From Nitrososphaerota archaeon (GTDB lineage: Archaea > Thermoproteota > Nitrososphaeria > Nitrososphaerales > Gagatemarchaeaceae): a stretch of DNA of 64,000 bases. This document shows positions 42,931 through 51,980 of this stretch, piece after piece. Every line of letters begins with the position of its first letter. The stretch's first letter is position 1. Below the pieces are notes generated by a model. The model was not told where the DNA came from and ran no database searches. It was given only the letters and a program-made list of their open reading frames with translations. Made by a program: the position numbers and the translations under genes. The stretch is from assembly GCA_028867035.1 (NCBI GenBank), contig JAGWHB010000003.1, positions 118,960 to 182,959 on the forward strand. Direction: 5' to 3'.

Positions 42931-43362
42931 TCAGGCGTTGCCGTTCCTCCGCCTGGTGACCCAGGCTCTCCTCGCGGCTTCCGACCTTGATGTCTTCTGC
43001 CAAGACACCTTCCGCGCGGTCTTAAGGAACCTTCCTAGGTGCCTGTTCCAGCGCCTCCAATGCTTCGCGCCAAGGGCGTGAAGTATCAACGTCTCGATTT
43101 GGCGCATGACGCCTTTGTTGATGTCATAGACAGAGAATGTGTGAATCTTGGCACCGAGGTAACGTTCCTTTAGATGGTGGCGTATCCTTGCTCGCGCATT
43201 GCTTTTTCCTTTCCCCGCTATCCCGCAATAGAAAGCCCGGTGGTGGTTGTCGTAGAGGATGTAGACTCCACGCATCCTGGGTAGCCTATCGAGCTCGCCA
43301 ATTGGCCAATCCTCCGCGAACTTGTTTACTATGCGAGGAGGGTGTCCTGGCCGCCTGACCAA
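42931..43362 (-). CDS. GIY-YIG nuclease-domain protein
   Basis: 143 residues. 'MRGVYILYDNHHRAFYCGIAGKG' is the GIY...YIG-type core (GVY, YCG), followed by 'ARARIRHHLKER' with the catalytic Arg and by 'IETLILHALGA' with the conserved Glu. The C-terminal 40 residues are basic (WRRWNRHLGRFLKTARKVSW) and could grip DNA. A stand-alone nuclease at the start of the cargo region, perhaps a restriction or homing-type enzyme. Confidence 0.75.
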   Translation of the reverse strand: MVRRPGHPPRIVNKFAEDWPIGELDRLPRMRGVYILYDNHHRAFYCGIAGKGKSNARARIRHHLKERYLGAKIHTFSVYDINKGVMRQIETLILHALGAKHWRRWNRHLGRFLKTARKVSWQKTSRSEAARRAWVTRRRNGNA

Positions 43363-43454
43363 CCCTCTTGCCTCGGCAAGCTATTCTGTTAAGCCTTCGC
43401 TTGCAAACGAAGCGAGAAAGAGGCAGATATTCAATGCCTGTACTCGGCCCGCTT

Positions 43455-44546
43455 TCACCCATACAGCAGGGCAGGTAGAAGCAAAATCATTGTTGATTCA
43501 AGCTCTGTCGATCTGGGCCCGAACCCTGACCCGAAGTCCTTTATCAGAACTTGACGGCCGAACCCGCTGTCTTCGTTCAAACTAGCGGCGACGAATTTCC
43601 TCGTTTCTTCCGGCGTAATAGGACTAGGCATTCCCAAGCCCTTTGAAATTGAGATTGCGTAGAAAGTGCTGAAAACATGCGAAGTAATCTTATCAAGTTC
43701 CACCGCACTCTCGCTGCCCATGCTTTCATCCACTTTGTCTAAAAGTCTGTAATCGAGGAAGCCTCCCTCGACATTGTCTTTGCGGCTTGCCAAGAAGGAC
43801 GCCATTTCTTCATTGTCAATATCACGAAGAGCTCTTGGGGAAATCAGGCTCAGAGCTCTGAAGGCGAAGTACCTGCCGGCGATGGTCTTGTAAGTGGGCC
43901 ACCTCTCCAGCAGGCTTGATTTGGCGCTGGAAGAGACCTGATTCAATCTACTCACGTCGCAGGCCTTGAGGAGACGGAGAGCGCAGAAGAGTTGGAAAGA
44001 TAACTCACTCTCCATCCTTACGCGTTCGTCAGTGTCAGAATAGACTGCATTGTAGATGAATCCTGAAGGCTTCTGAAGGGACGCCAGCCAAGCGCTCAAT
44101 TCCTCGTGGCTGCTTCCCGGATCCAAGCCTGCCACTCTTTCTAGGAAGTATCCATAGTAACTCGAATAGACTTCGGGAACCATCGGGCTATTTTGCGCCC
44201 TGCCAAGGTTAGGAAAACGTGATACGTACTCTGGTTTGACTGGCAAGTATCCACCTTGCGTCGCTCGAGTTTCGGCAAGAAGGGACCGGAGGACCCGGGT
44301 TTCTCTCTCCTGGAATACATGGCCGCCAATCAAATTACCAATGGCCGTTCCGAATAGTTGAGAAAGGAAGACTGGTTCACCTTGGGCCGCGGTACCAATC
44401 AAACGGTTCCAGCTAGCCTGAAGGAAGGCAAGGCCTGCATCGAGATAGGATTCGGTGCCTAGCCATTTCGAGTGCAACTCTCTCAGTCTTCCCGGGAGAG
44501 CAATACCGAAGTGGTTCTGCGTGAATTCGATGGCGGATTCGGTCAA
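43455..44546 (-). CDS. Alpha/alpha-toroid (prenyltransferase-like) protein
   Basis: 363 residues. Repeated helical units with 'GG(F/Y)'-type turns: TQGGYLPV, KPSGFIYNA, VEGGFLDYR, DSGFGRQV and 'FGSGFGPRSTELESTMILL', the pattern of the protein prenyltransferase/terpene cyclase toroid. The catalytic zinc ligands of true prenyltransferases are not evident, so a binding or new enzymatic role is more likely. Its start overlaps the stop of the LAGLIDADG-like gene by 4 nt (ATGA), showing tight coupling. No such pair is known to me as a defined system. Confidence 0.55.
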   Translation of the reverse strand: MTESAIEFTQNHFGIALPGRLRELHSKWLGTESYLDAGLAFLQASWNRLIGTAAQGEPVFLSQLFGTAIGNLIGGHVFQERETRVLRSLLAETRATQGGYLPVKPEYVSRFPNLGRAQNSPMVPEVYSSYYGYFLERVAGLDPGSSHEELSAWLASLQKPSGFIYNAVYSDTDERVRMESELSFQLFCALRLLKACDVSRLNQVSSSAKSSLLERWPTYKTIAGRYFAFRALSLISPRALRDIDNEEMASFLASRKDNVEGGFLDYRLLDKVDESMGSESAVELDKITSHVFSTFYAISISKGLGMPSPITPEETRKFVAASLNEDSGFGRQVLIKDFGSGFGPRSTELESTMILLLPALLYG

Positions 44547-46201
44547 GTCTCTTGCTGTGCCTCGAACTTTTCAAACTCCGAAGGATCCAAGACGAGGTTC
44601 CTCATGATGGAGAAGAGATAAGTCGCGAGGGCCTGGTCATAGAAGATGTCTACACGAGGGATGCCTGCGCCCGTGAACTCAACATGGTCAAAGGATCGGG
44701 ATACAGAGCGTAGCGACGGCATTGCCTTCAGAGCCCAGTCCTTCGCAGCCTCGACAATCTCAAATCCACTCGCGGCACCCTGTCCTTTCGGTCCGCGACG
44801 CAACAGTGGCGCTCCCATTTTATTGCCTATAGTCACGGTTTCAGGGAAGTATTTTGCGCCAATCTTGAGTCTCCAGGATTGGACAACGCCCATCTCTCCA
44901 ACGACCAACGACTTGATAGCTTCCATGCAGACTCGAAGGGTGTCGTCCTCAGAAGCCGTCAGGGCCAGATTCAAGCCACCGACGGGCTCTTCGGAGTACC
45001 TAAACAGCTTGTCCTTCGGCGTGGCTCCTTCAGCCAGATAAAGGCCTGAAAATAGGCAAACAAGCGGGGTCAGCTTCAGGACTCTCGGTACCTCAAAACG
45101 CTTTGAACCGGATGAAACGAAAATTTGCCCTGGAGTGGACTCGAGGGAATACCGCCTGGAGCCTGAGCCTTGCGCCATCCTCCGAACCGTGCTCGCTGAG
45201 TCGGTCAAATAGCTGCGAGCATCAAACTCACACCTAGCGAATGTGTGAGGAGGACCTGACCAGCGAATCCAAGGCGAGGCAGAACCATTCACACTCACGG
45301 TTGTTGAGTTGCTCGCTATACTCGAATATGTATCGCTGATTATCCGCAGGAACAAGGCTCTGAACAGGCCGATTCCCTCTACAGTCAACTCTACCGACCT
45401 GCTCGATTTTCCCGGTCCACGTGCCCCCTTCACGCCGGGAAGACGGATGTTCGCAGTCACCCTATCATTCTCACTTGCTATGCCGGCTGCTTCCAGTTCC
45501 TTCCGTTTTGAGTCTTCGAGATACAACTTCATCAGCGAACGATTCGCAAAGAACTCCGGGAGGTACTGCCGGTACATCCGGAAGAGGCTCTTTCGTCTGT
45601 ATTTCCTCATGGCCGTCTGAGTGGCCGGAGGCTGCTCATTCACGATGGTGTCGAGGTCGCGCTGAAGATAGATCTGCAGTTCTCTGTCTGTCATCACGTC
45701 TCCGCCTCTTTCCCGAAGATTGTGCCTAAGGCCAGAGAGCTCTTGACGGACGGGTTCCGACATGAAGAAGAGGGCATCTTCATTCACCGAGTGCACAAAT
45801 CGAAGGGAGGGCCCAAAGAGGTTGAGGAATCGGGCTCTCGCGAACCGAGACAGGTTTGGTTCCTTCTGAGACAGGCTTATTGTCCCTGGGGCTCCCGGCC
45901 TGACGGACTTTACTCCGTCTCCTATATACAGCCCAAAGAAGAGTATTGTTTGTGGGATGAGCTCGATTTGGCGCGGGACAGTCAGGCCGTGGTTAGACCT
46001 GTCTCGGCTGTCGACATTCCAAATTCGTAGATTCGCGTGTCCTGAGGGTTCGTATTCGTACGTGGAGCTCCCCCGCCTTGTTGTTCCGGAGTCGAAAAGT
46101 TCGAATTGAATGGTCCCCTCAGTGTCATCAAGCAGCTGGACGACGTCTATGACTCCAAGGGGTTCTCGCGAGGACACTTGGGCGAACCCAACCCTGGTCA
46201 A
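44543..46201 (-). CDS. Twin LAGLIDADG-like protein
   Basis: 552 residues with two motifs resembling LAGLIDADG helices: 'LFFGLYIGDGVKS' near 88-101 and 'LFSGLYLAEGATPKDK' near 386-401, each followed by beta-rich sequence as in homing endonucleases. The domains are far apart (about 300 residues), separated by a basic helical stretch (RKYRRKSLFRMYRQY) and 'GVKGARGPGKSSRSVEL'. It is not an intein or intron product: it is a free-standing gene with its own promoter and an overlapping partner. It may be a repurposed nuclease or DNA-recognition protein. TTG 46201 may be replaced by GTG 46177. Confidence 0.55.
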   Translation of the reverse strand: MTRVGFAQVSSREPLGVIDVVQLLDDTEGTIQFELFDSGTTRRGSSTYEYEPSGHANLRIWNVDSRDRSNHGLTVPRQIELIPQTILFFGLYIGDGVKSVRPGAPGTISLSQKEPNLSRFARARFLNLFGPSLRFVHSVNEDALFFMSEPVRQELSGLRHNLRERGGDVMTDRELQIYLQRDLDTIVNEQPPATQTAMRKYRRKSLFRMYRQYLPEFFANRSLMKLYLEDSKRKELEAAGIASENDRVTANIRLPGVKGARGPGKSSRSVELTVEGIGLFRALFLRIISDTYSSIASNSTTVSVNGSASPWIRWSGPPHTFARCEFDARSYLTDSASTVRRMAQGSGSRRYSLESTPGQIFVSSGSKRFEVPRVLKLTPLVCLFSGLYLAEGATPKDKLFRYSEEPVGGLNLALTASEDDTLRVCMEAIKSLVVGEMGVVQSWRLKIGAKYFPETVTIGNKMGAPLLRRGPKGQGAASGFEIVEAAKDWALKAMPSLRSVSRSFDHVEFTGAGIPRVDIFYDQALATYLFSIMRNLVLDPSEFEKFEAQQET

Positions 46202-46242
46202 ACCTTAAGCTTAATTCCCGCGTTGCACCGTCAGATCATAGG
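46202..46242. promoter_or_regulatory. Compact divergent promoter
   Basis: 41 nt separate the LAGLIDADG-like operon from the methyltransferase gene. CTTAAGCTTAATTC (46205-46218) offers TATA boxes to both strands; ATG 46243 is about 28 nt from its centre. Confidence 0.45.
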
Positions 46243-47400
46243 ATGACGCTTCAATCTCAGTTCGTTAGAGACAGGGGATGGGACTTCGCAGGAGAGGATA
46301 CCCAGTACCTCACTCACAACTTCCACCCCTTTCCCGGCAAGTTCATCCCGCAGATTCCCAAGAAGCTTATGGAAGGTCTGCTCCCAGAAGGAGGAAGCGT
46401 GCTCGACCCGTTCTGTGGTTCGGGTACCACGCTAGTCGAAGCCAACTTGGTGGGAAACCCCTGCGTCGGAGTCGACCTCAACCCCCTCTTCGTTATGGTT
46501 TCACGGGCAAAGACGACACGTCTTGCCAAAGGGGAAATGCTGTACCTTGAAAGATGGCTTGACCAAGTTAGCGAGAAGGGAGGATCACTCTACTACAGTG
46601 GTCTTGGCACAAAGCGCGTCTATCCATCAGTAGAGCAGAAACCCGACCTATCAGGCTGGTTCAGCGCAACAGCCATCAAAGAAATTGGGCTGATAAAGTC
46701 GGAAATCTCCCATCTCCCTTCGGACAGGCTGAAGGACTTCTGCGGCACCGCTTTGTCTAGCATCCTAGTTCGGGTGTCCTATCAAGACAGCGACACAAGG
46801 TACGCCCGGGTTGAGAAGAAACTTAGTCCTACTCAGACGATGCAGGTTTTCAGGGATAAGCTGAACGACATGATTGACCGAATGAGGGATTTCTCTGTAA
46901 GGGCATCCGATGCGAAGGTGGAGGTCGTCTGCCATGATGCTAGATCGCTAGCTGAGGCGCCAGAACTCAGAAACCGCACGTTCGACCTGGTCATCACTTC
47001 GCCACCTTACGTCAACGCATATGACTACCACAAGTATCATCGTCAGAGAATGAATTGGTTGGACGTCGATTCTACACCTGTTAGGACGCTGGAGATAGGA
47101 GGACATGACCGCTACACGAGGAAGAACGCGGATCCTGCAACCTATGTCTCCGACCTCAAGAAATGCTTTGCCGAGACCTCGAAGCTAATGAAACAAGGAG
47201 GCCGCTGCTGCGTTGTTATCGGGGATGGAATTGTCGGCGGAAAGGCTGTGCCGACGCACGAACTTATCGTGGACGCACTCTGGGGCGTGGGGTTGAAATT
47301 TGACTACGGCATTACCAGGAAGGTCGATTCAAGCAGCAAATACTTCAGGAACGGTGCGCGAATCGAGGCAGAATACATCATTGTAACAAAGAAGCCCTAA
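46243..47400 (+). CDS. DNA (N4-cytosine/N6-adenine) methyltransferase 1
   Basis: 385 residues. 'HNFHPFPGKFIPQIP' and motif I LDPFCGSGTT (about 54-63) precede motif IV TSPPYVNAYDY (about 250). SAM binding and the SPPY catalytic loop are intact, so it should methylate an exocyclic amino group in DNA. The 190-residue stretch between the motifs probably recognises the target. It is divergent from the LAGLIDADG-like operon and its stop overlaps the stop of the convergent methyltransferase 2 by 4 nt. No obvious cognate restriction enzyme is fused to it. Confidence 0.85.
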   Translation: MTLQSQFVRDRGWDFAGEDTQYLTHNFHPFPGKFIPQIPKKLMEGLLPEGGSVLDPFCGSGTTLVEANLVGNPCVGVDLNPLFVMVSRAKTTRLAKGEMLYLERWLDQVSEKGGSLYYSGLGTKRVYPSVEQKPDLSGWFSATAIKEIGLIKSEISHLPSDRLKDFCGTALSSILVRVSYQDSDTRYARVEKKLSPTQTMQVFRDKLNDMIDRMRDFSVRASDAKVEVVCHDARSLAEAPELRNRTFDLVITSPPYVNAYDYHKYHRQRMNWLDVDSTPVRTLEIGGHDRYTRKNADPATYVSDLKKCFAETSKLMKQGGRCCVVIGDGIVGGKAVPTHELIVDALWGVGLKFDYGITRKVDSSSKYFRNGARIEAEYIIVTKKP

Positions 47401-49046
47401 TGCCGAGCTATAACCACATATTCGTTCTGAATCATCTGGTTTGCATACCGCATGTATGCCGGCGTGGGCGTCAAGACAATCCTTCTGGCCACATGCAACC
47501 CCTGAAGCTCCATAGTCTGCTCGAGTAGCTTTGTGGTCGGGATGTCCACTCTCGTGTCCCCACCCGCAATTGTGTAGTTGTCCCCTATGACCATCGCGCA
47601 GCTTCCTCCCCTCTTGAGGACTCGGGCTAGTTCTGAGATGGTTTTGCTCATTCCACTGAAGTATCTGTACAGATTGGCCGCGACGTTTCGTCTCCGGAAG
47701 CCCACGTTGGTACGCCTGTTCAAATCGAGTATTTTGCTGATTAGTTCCTTCGCCTGCTTCGGCATCATCAATTCATTATACCGGGCGGCGAACTCGTCTT
47801 CAACCGTAACACGTTCTCTGTCGGGAAGATCCCTCTCTCCGATTAGTTTGGCTTTGATTTTCTTAGACGATTCTGGATTGAGTAGCCCAAGCAAGTACAT
47901 CGGAAGGCGGTCTGTGTCGATGTAGGGGAGTGCTGTAGCGTAGGGGGGAGACGTAACGACCATGTCAATTTCTCCATCACCTATGAAACCGAGATCTCTG
48001 GAATCCTTCTGCTCCACTCTCCACTTGGCCGAGGGTTTGAACGACAGACGATTCCTGATTCGGTCGAACTCCTTGAGGGCCGCCATGTTCTTCTTGAGCT
48101 TCCCTTCGAAAATCTCTAGTGCCTGCACGTCCTTTCTCGGTTCTTTGAGAAGTAGTTGCCTGACGGAGCCGGGGTCCCAATTTGAGACTCGCTTTACTAT
48201 CGCGCTTAACGCCAGGAGGGCGAAGTCCCCAGCATCAGGACTGCCTAACTCCATGATTGCATTCTTAACCACGAGGAGTTCTTCGAGGACCCCCGGGCTA
48301 AACCATAGATCGCTATTGGGGATGAGCGGAGGTCTTTCTTCCGATGGTTTCGCCATTTCCTCAAGATCGCCATGGTCATTAACTAGGAGCTGATTCGACG
48401 CTCTCTCCCTTGGAACTCTTCTGTGAAGCCTCGCGAGCAGGTTGTCGAGTTCCAAGTTGGTCGTATTGGCGTTCATTTCGAAGCATTCCATCTTTACTCT
48501 TGAAATGAAGTAAGCAATCGGATTCATGTCTACGCCGACGCTGTTCATCCCCGCTAGCTTGGACTCCACAAGCGTGGTGCCGCATCCCACGAATGGATCG
48601 AGTACAGTTTGATCTGGACCGTCAAGGAAGTTGATGAGGGGTTTGATTAGCTGGGGATAGTAGCGCCCCTTGTACGAGTGCAGGTCGTGCAGTAGATAGT
48701 GCTTGGGCCTGGAGACCTTCTTGGCGGGGGATTTTCCGTTACCCACCCTTCTCCCGGCCACTTCGAGTATGTGCTGGTCGGTCTCGATTTGTACGCTCGA
48801 CCAGCCGTCATCAACGACGACGCCTTCGAAGGAACCCATTCTGCGGAGCGTTGTTTCTGGTATGCGTTTGCTTACTCTCACTTGCAATTCCCTGGGAGTC
48901 GGGGCAGAGGGCTCGACGCCGGTGAGATGAGCCACCTCTAGCTGAGCTATCTCTCTTTCAAAGGGCTTAAGTTGGTAGCTTGGCAGTATGAAACTGTAGG
49001 TGACCGTAGACCTTTCCGACTCCCTCAAGTATAGCACTTCGGTCAA
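47397..49046 (-). CDS. DNA (N4-cytosine/N6-adenine) methyltransferase 2
   Basis: 549 residues, same family as its neighbour: 'LHDLHSYKGRYYPQLI', motif I LDPFVGCGTT (about 154-163) and motif IV TSPPYATALPY (about 365). It has an extra N-terminal domain of about 130 residues (LREL QV R-type beta strands, 'VVVDDGWSSVQIET') that may bind DNA. The N-terminal domain and longer spacer suggest a different target from methyltransferase 1. Convergent overlap with it by 4 nt. Confidence 0.85.
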   Translation of the reverse strand: MTEVLYLRESERSTVTYSFILPSYQLKPFEREIAQLEVAHLTGVEPSAPTPRELQVRVSKRIPETTLRRMGSFEGVVVDDGWSSVQIETDQHILEVAGRRVGNGKSPAKKVSRPKHYLLHDLHSYKGRYYPQLIKPLINFLDGPDQTVLDPFVGCGTTLVESKLAGMNSVGVDMNPIAYFISRVKMECFEMNANTTNLELDNLLARLHRRVPRERASNQLLVNDHGDLEEMAKPSEERPPLIPNSDLWFSPGVLEELLVVKNAIMELGSPDAGDFALLALSAIVKRVSNWDPGSVRQLLLKEPRKDVQALEIFEGKLKKNMAALKEFDRIRNRLSFKPSAKWRVEQKDSRDLGFIGDGEIDMVVTSPPYATALPYIDTDRLPMYLLGLLNPESSKKIKAKLIGERDLPDRERVTVEDEFAARYNELMMPKQAKELISKILDLNRRTNVGFRRRNVAANLYRYFSGMSKTISELARVLKRGGSCAMVIGDNYTIAGGDTRVDIPTTKLLEQTMELQGLHVARRIVLTPTPAYMRYANQMIQNEYVVIARH

Positions 49047-49249
49047 AGTAAAACCTTCGTTCCGGCCACCATGCTACCAGGGGCATTTAACCACCCACAA
49101 AGAGGGATAAGGGCAAGGGCTGCGGCCGTTGCCGCAGCCTTTCCAAATCAGTGGAACAGTCATTCATCGGGGAAGGAAAATCGCATCACTGCTTATCTAG
49201 GCAACTGGCGACCTGAGCGCTCACGATTGAAGAAGAAGTAATCTCTAAG

Positions 49250-49681
49250 GTGATGTCTTGGTTGAAGACCACATATCCAAAGGCTAGTGTAGAGCGGCAA
49301 AGAGGCCCCCATGTTGACGTCACTGTAATTCTGGGCGAGAGAGCCTATCCATTAGATAATGATGCGAGTCTTACCTTTCTTGCCCAAGTAGAATGCAAGG
49401 GCACCCAGAAGGACTCTTCCACCGCCTTGGAATGGACTGATGCCTCCATTGGACAGGCCCTTAGATACCTTGTCAAGAATGTGAAAGACGGACCCATTCC
49501 GACTTACCTTGGATTGCCACATGATTTCTACAATCTAGAGACCCTAAAACTAATCCTCGCGAAGTTGAATCTTCCATTAGGCCTGCTGATTGTGTCTTCA
49601 GATGGAACTGTAGATATGTGCAGGCAAGCACTGACTCCTCCCCTTAGGAAGCTGGTCAGAGACTTGGTCGAGCAGAGCTGA
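49250..49681 (+). CDS. PD-(D/E)XK restriction-endonuclease-like protein
   Basis: 143 residues from GTG 49250. 'PHVDVTVIL' (Asp 23) and 'FLAQVECKG' (Glu 48, Lys 50) make a D...ExK catalytic triad with the expected strand spacing. The same frame is open upstream and encodes a natural-looking helix (TIEEEVISKVMSWLK) back to a stop at 49214-ish, without ATG, GTG or TTG. Translation may begin at a rare codon there. It lies between a methyltransferase and the HEPN-like gene and could be a restriction-type effector. Confidence 0.6.
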   Translation: MMSWLKTTYPKASVERQRGPHVDVTVILGERAYPLDNDASLTFLAQVECKGTQKDSSTALEWTDASIGQALRYLVKNVKDGPIPTYLGLPHDFYNLETLKLILAKLNLPLGLLIVSSDGTVDMCRQALTPPLRKLVRDLVEQS

Positions 49682-49715
49682 AACGTTGGGCCAGCAGAAG
49701 GCCGCCAAGTATACT

Positions 49716-50540
49716 TCACAACGTTCGGGAAACAGCATCTCTGGCGATCATTAACCAGAGTAAGAACGACAGGTAGGAACTCACATCTTCGAGCCTCTGG
49801 TAATATCTTTCCATTAGGTCGGTGCTACCAAAATATCTGGGGCCCCATGATTTTATGCCAGTCCCAGGCTTGAAGTCTTCGTAGCACGTCTTCCGGGTGG
49901 TTGAATCATACGAGAAGTTTGCGTGGGCTATCGAATTACGGAGATTGCGATGCCACCCAGAGAAGACGACATTGGATCTACGTTTGCCGATTAATCCCTC
50001 GATGTTGGTCCTGATGGTGTCGAGCGTCTGGTCATGCCTCCGCCGGAATTGAACGAAAATCTGATTCTTGGCGAAGAAGAGAAGCATGTAGAGCATTCTT
50101 ACACTCTGATCATAGACCCCTTCGACTGCCAAGAGATACACAAGAGACAACCAAATCATCCTTTCATCGTCAGTCGAAGCTTGTCTTGCGAATGATATCA
50201 TACGTTTGATGTTGTCTTCTGCCCCTCGTCTTGCAACGAGATGACGCTCGAAAGTGCGAAGGTACGCCGTAAAGGAGTATCTCTTTGTCCTCCGTTGCAA
50301 GTAGAACCTGGTGCATTTCTGAAGGACTTGGAATAGCCTGTGCTTGTATTGGTCAGCACTCCAATCACGTTCAAACCCCTCATACAGCTGCTTCAATTGT
50401 GGCCTGACACTGGCAAACGAATGCGCGCCCTGAATTTCGGCGCTCAGGGAGTTCATCGCACTCGCAGTGTTGACCATTTGCGCCGATTGGAAGCTTGAAG
50501 CGAGAATGGCAAGTTCTTGGGATGCCTGTTGCCTGCTCAA
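49716..50540 (-). CDS. HEPN-like helical protein (candidate RNase)
   Basis: 274 residues, almost all helical. 'WHRNLRNSIAHANFSYD' holds an R-x4-H motif (Arg 201, His 206), the catalytic signature of HEPN RNases, at the start of a late helix as in that fold. Before it is an aromatic/Arg-rich region (LQRRTKRYSFTAYL) and a hydrophobic helix pair. HEPN proteins commonly act as toxins or abortive effectors in defence systems. Located directly next to the nuclease and methyltransferase genes. Family call is by motif and context only. Confidence 0.5.
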   Translation of the reverse strand: MSRQQASQELAILASSFQSAQMVNTASAMNSLSAEIQGAHSFASVRPQLKQLYEGFERDWSADQYKHRLFQVLQKCTRFYLQRRTKRYSFTAYLRTFERHLVARRGAEDNIKRMISFARQASTDDERMIWLSLVYLLAVEGVYDQSVRMLYMLLFFAKNQIFVQFRRRHDQTLDTIRTNIEGLIGKRRSNVVFSGWHRNLRNSIAHANFSYDSTTRKTCYEDFKPGTGIKSWGPRYFGSTDLMERYYQRLEDVSSYLSFLLWLMIARDAVSRTL

Positions 50541-50583
50541 TTTTTTGGACGTGTATATTCAGCGCCCGGGGTCAAGGGTGGCT

Positions 50584-50593
50584 CTTTTATACA
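50584..50593 (+). promoter_or_regulatory. TATA box of the methyltransferase-nuclease-helicase operon
   Basis: CTTTTATACA (50584-50593) predicts a transcript start near 50614, about 90 nt before the TTG start of methyltransferase 3; the operon then runs to 56308 with almost no gaps. Confidence 0.4.
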
Positions 50594-50705
50594 AACCACA
50601 CATCGACGAAATCGAGTGGTCAGACTTTTTGGCGAAGAAGGGAACTCCTGGAACCCCTGCGTACACAATCAATGGCCGTAAGGCAAGATCTGAGTTGAAG
50701 CCGAG

Positions 50706-51947
50706 TTGAAAGTACAGGCCTTACACTCTCCGAAGCGCGTTAAAGCTGACTACGAAGGCGTCTATTCCTGGGTTCGCTACCATGCAGGATTCTCGCCTAG
50801 ATTCGTTACCAGCATGATTTCCTATCTTGGACTGGACCATCACTCCAAGATTTTGGATCCGTTTCTGGGGACAGGAACGACCTGCCTCGAAGCGAAGAGA
50901 GCTGGGATTTCGTCGAGTGGTATCGAATTGAACGGCTTCGCATACTTCATCGCACGCGCGAGGCTGGGATGGGGCTTCGGGAATGAGGAACTTGAGGAGT
51001 ACCTGTCAGACATTTCCAGTAACGTGAATGGGCGCAGATACCAGATAGTCACCCCAGACTTTGGACAATGGTTCGCCGATGGCGATCCAGCTCCCTCTGA
51101 AATACTCTCTCTAGGTGCAGGGCTCAAGGATATTGCCAACAGGGACCTGCGTGATTTTCTTGTCGCCGCACTGGCGCTGAGCGTACGGGCAGCTCCCAGA
51201 GTGAAGGCTGGGTCAAACCCGGCGTGGTCTCAGACTGGCCAACCACGGCGTGGCCCAAGACCGGACTTTAGACGACTGTTTCTTCAAAATGCCCGAAGGA
51301 TGCTGAAGGACCAACTGACTGTCAGGACAGCTAAGCCCGCCCGAGCAACGGTCAGGCGTGCTGATACTCACACTGCAGACTACGGGGAAGGAATATCTGC
51401 AATCATAAGCAGTCCTCCGTATCTCAGTCGGTTAGACTATGTCATGGCCCACCGCATCGAAAATGATCTCTTGGCAGCGTTGGGTTACCAGTCTGACCCA
51501 GATCTACTAAGGACCAAACTTGTAGGTGGGGTGGTCAAAAACGGACGGTCGGCTCCGAAATTGAAGGCTGAATGGGGCGAGACTTGCCTACGCGTTCTGC
51601 AGTCGGTGAAGTCGCACCCATCCAAGGGGTCACTGACGTACTACTATCCCCTCATGGCGAATTACTTCCTTGATATGTTCGAGTGCATGGAGAGGTTCAA
51701 GGAGGCGCTTGCAACAGACGGAGCGCTCGTCCTGGTAGCCCAGTCCAGTTATTACAAGGATATCGAAGTTCCCCTCCCAAAGATCCTGCGCACCATGGCA
51801 AAGAGAGCGGGCTTCGCCGAAGCGCGGACAATCTTCAGGGTGGACGTGACCAACGTCATTGGGAACATGGATCCGGAACAGAAGGCATACGTCCCTCAGA
51901 AAACGCTCCACGAAGACGTGATTTTGGCCCTACCGCAACGCTTATAG
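50706..51947 (+). CDS. DNA (N4-cytosine/N6-adenine) methyltransferase 3
   Basis: 413 residues. 'YSWVRYHAGFSPRFVTSMI', motif I LDPFLGTGTT (about 50-59) and motif IV SSPPYLSRLDY (about 236) match the other two methyltransferases in general plan. It has a basic mid-region (KAGSNPAWSQTGQPRRGPRPDF) that may contact DNA. It is the first gene of a five-gene run with a wHTH-nuclease, a Dna2/Cas4-like nuclease, a helicase and a Cas4-like nuclease, so it probably marks self DNA for that system. Confidence 0.85.
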   Translation: MKVQALHSPKRVKADYEGVYSWVRYHAGFSPRFVTSMISYLGLDHHSKILDPFLGTGTTCLEAKRAGISSSGIELNGFAYFIARARLGWGFGNEELEEYLSDISSNVNGRRYQIVTPDFGQWFADGDPAPSEILSLGAGLKDIANRDLRDFLVAALALSVRAAPRVKAGSNPAWSQTGQPRRGPRPDFRRLFLQNARRMLKDQLTVRTAKPARATVRRADTHTADYGEGISAIISSPPYLSRLDYVMAHRIENDLLAALGYQSDPDLLRTKLVGGVVKNGRSAPKLKAEWGETCLRVLQSVKSHPSKGSLTYYYPLMANYFLDMFECMERFKEALATDGALVLVAQSSYYKDIEVPLPKILRTMAKRAGFAEARTIFRVDVTNVIGNMDPEQKAYVPQKTLHEDVILALPQRL

Positions 51948-51980
51948 CAACCACCATTTCTTTCACAATCAGAAAGATAG

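Noticed and set aside
44543-46201. Intein or group I intron homing endonuclease
   Set aside because: No splice-junction motifs, no interrupted host gene, two motifs 300 residues apart, and an overlapping partner gene.
50467-50709. An 80-codon frame upstream of methyltransferase 3
   Set aside because: Its first half is antisense to the HEPN-like gene and it starts before the TATA box at 50584; only the last part is transcribed with the operon and shows no domain.
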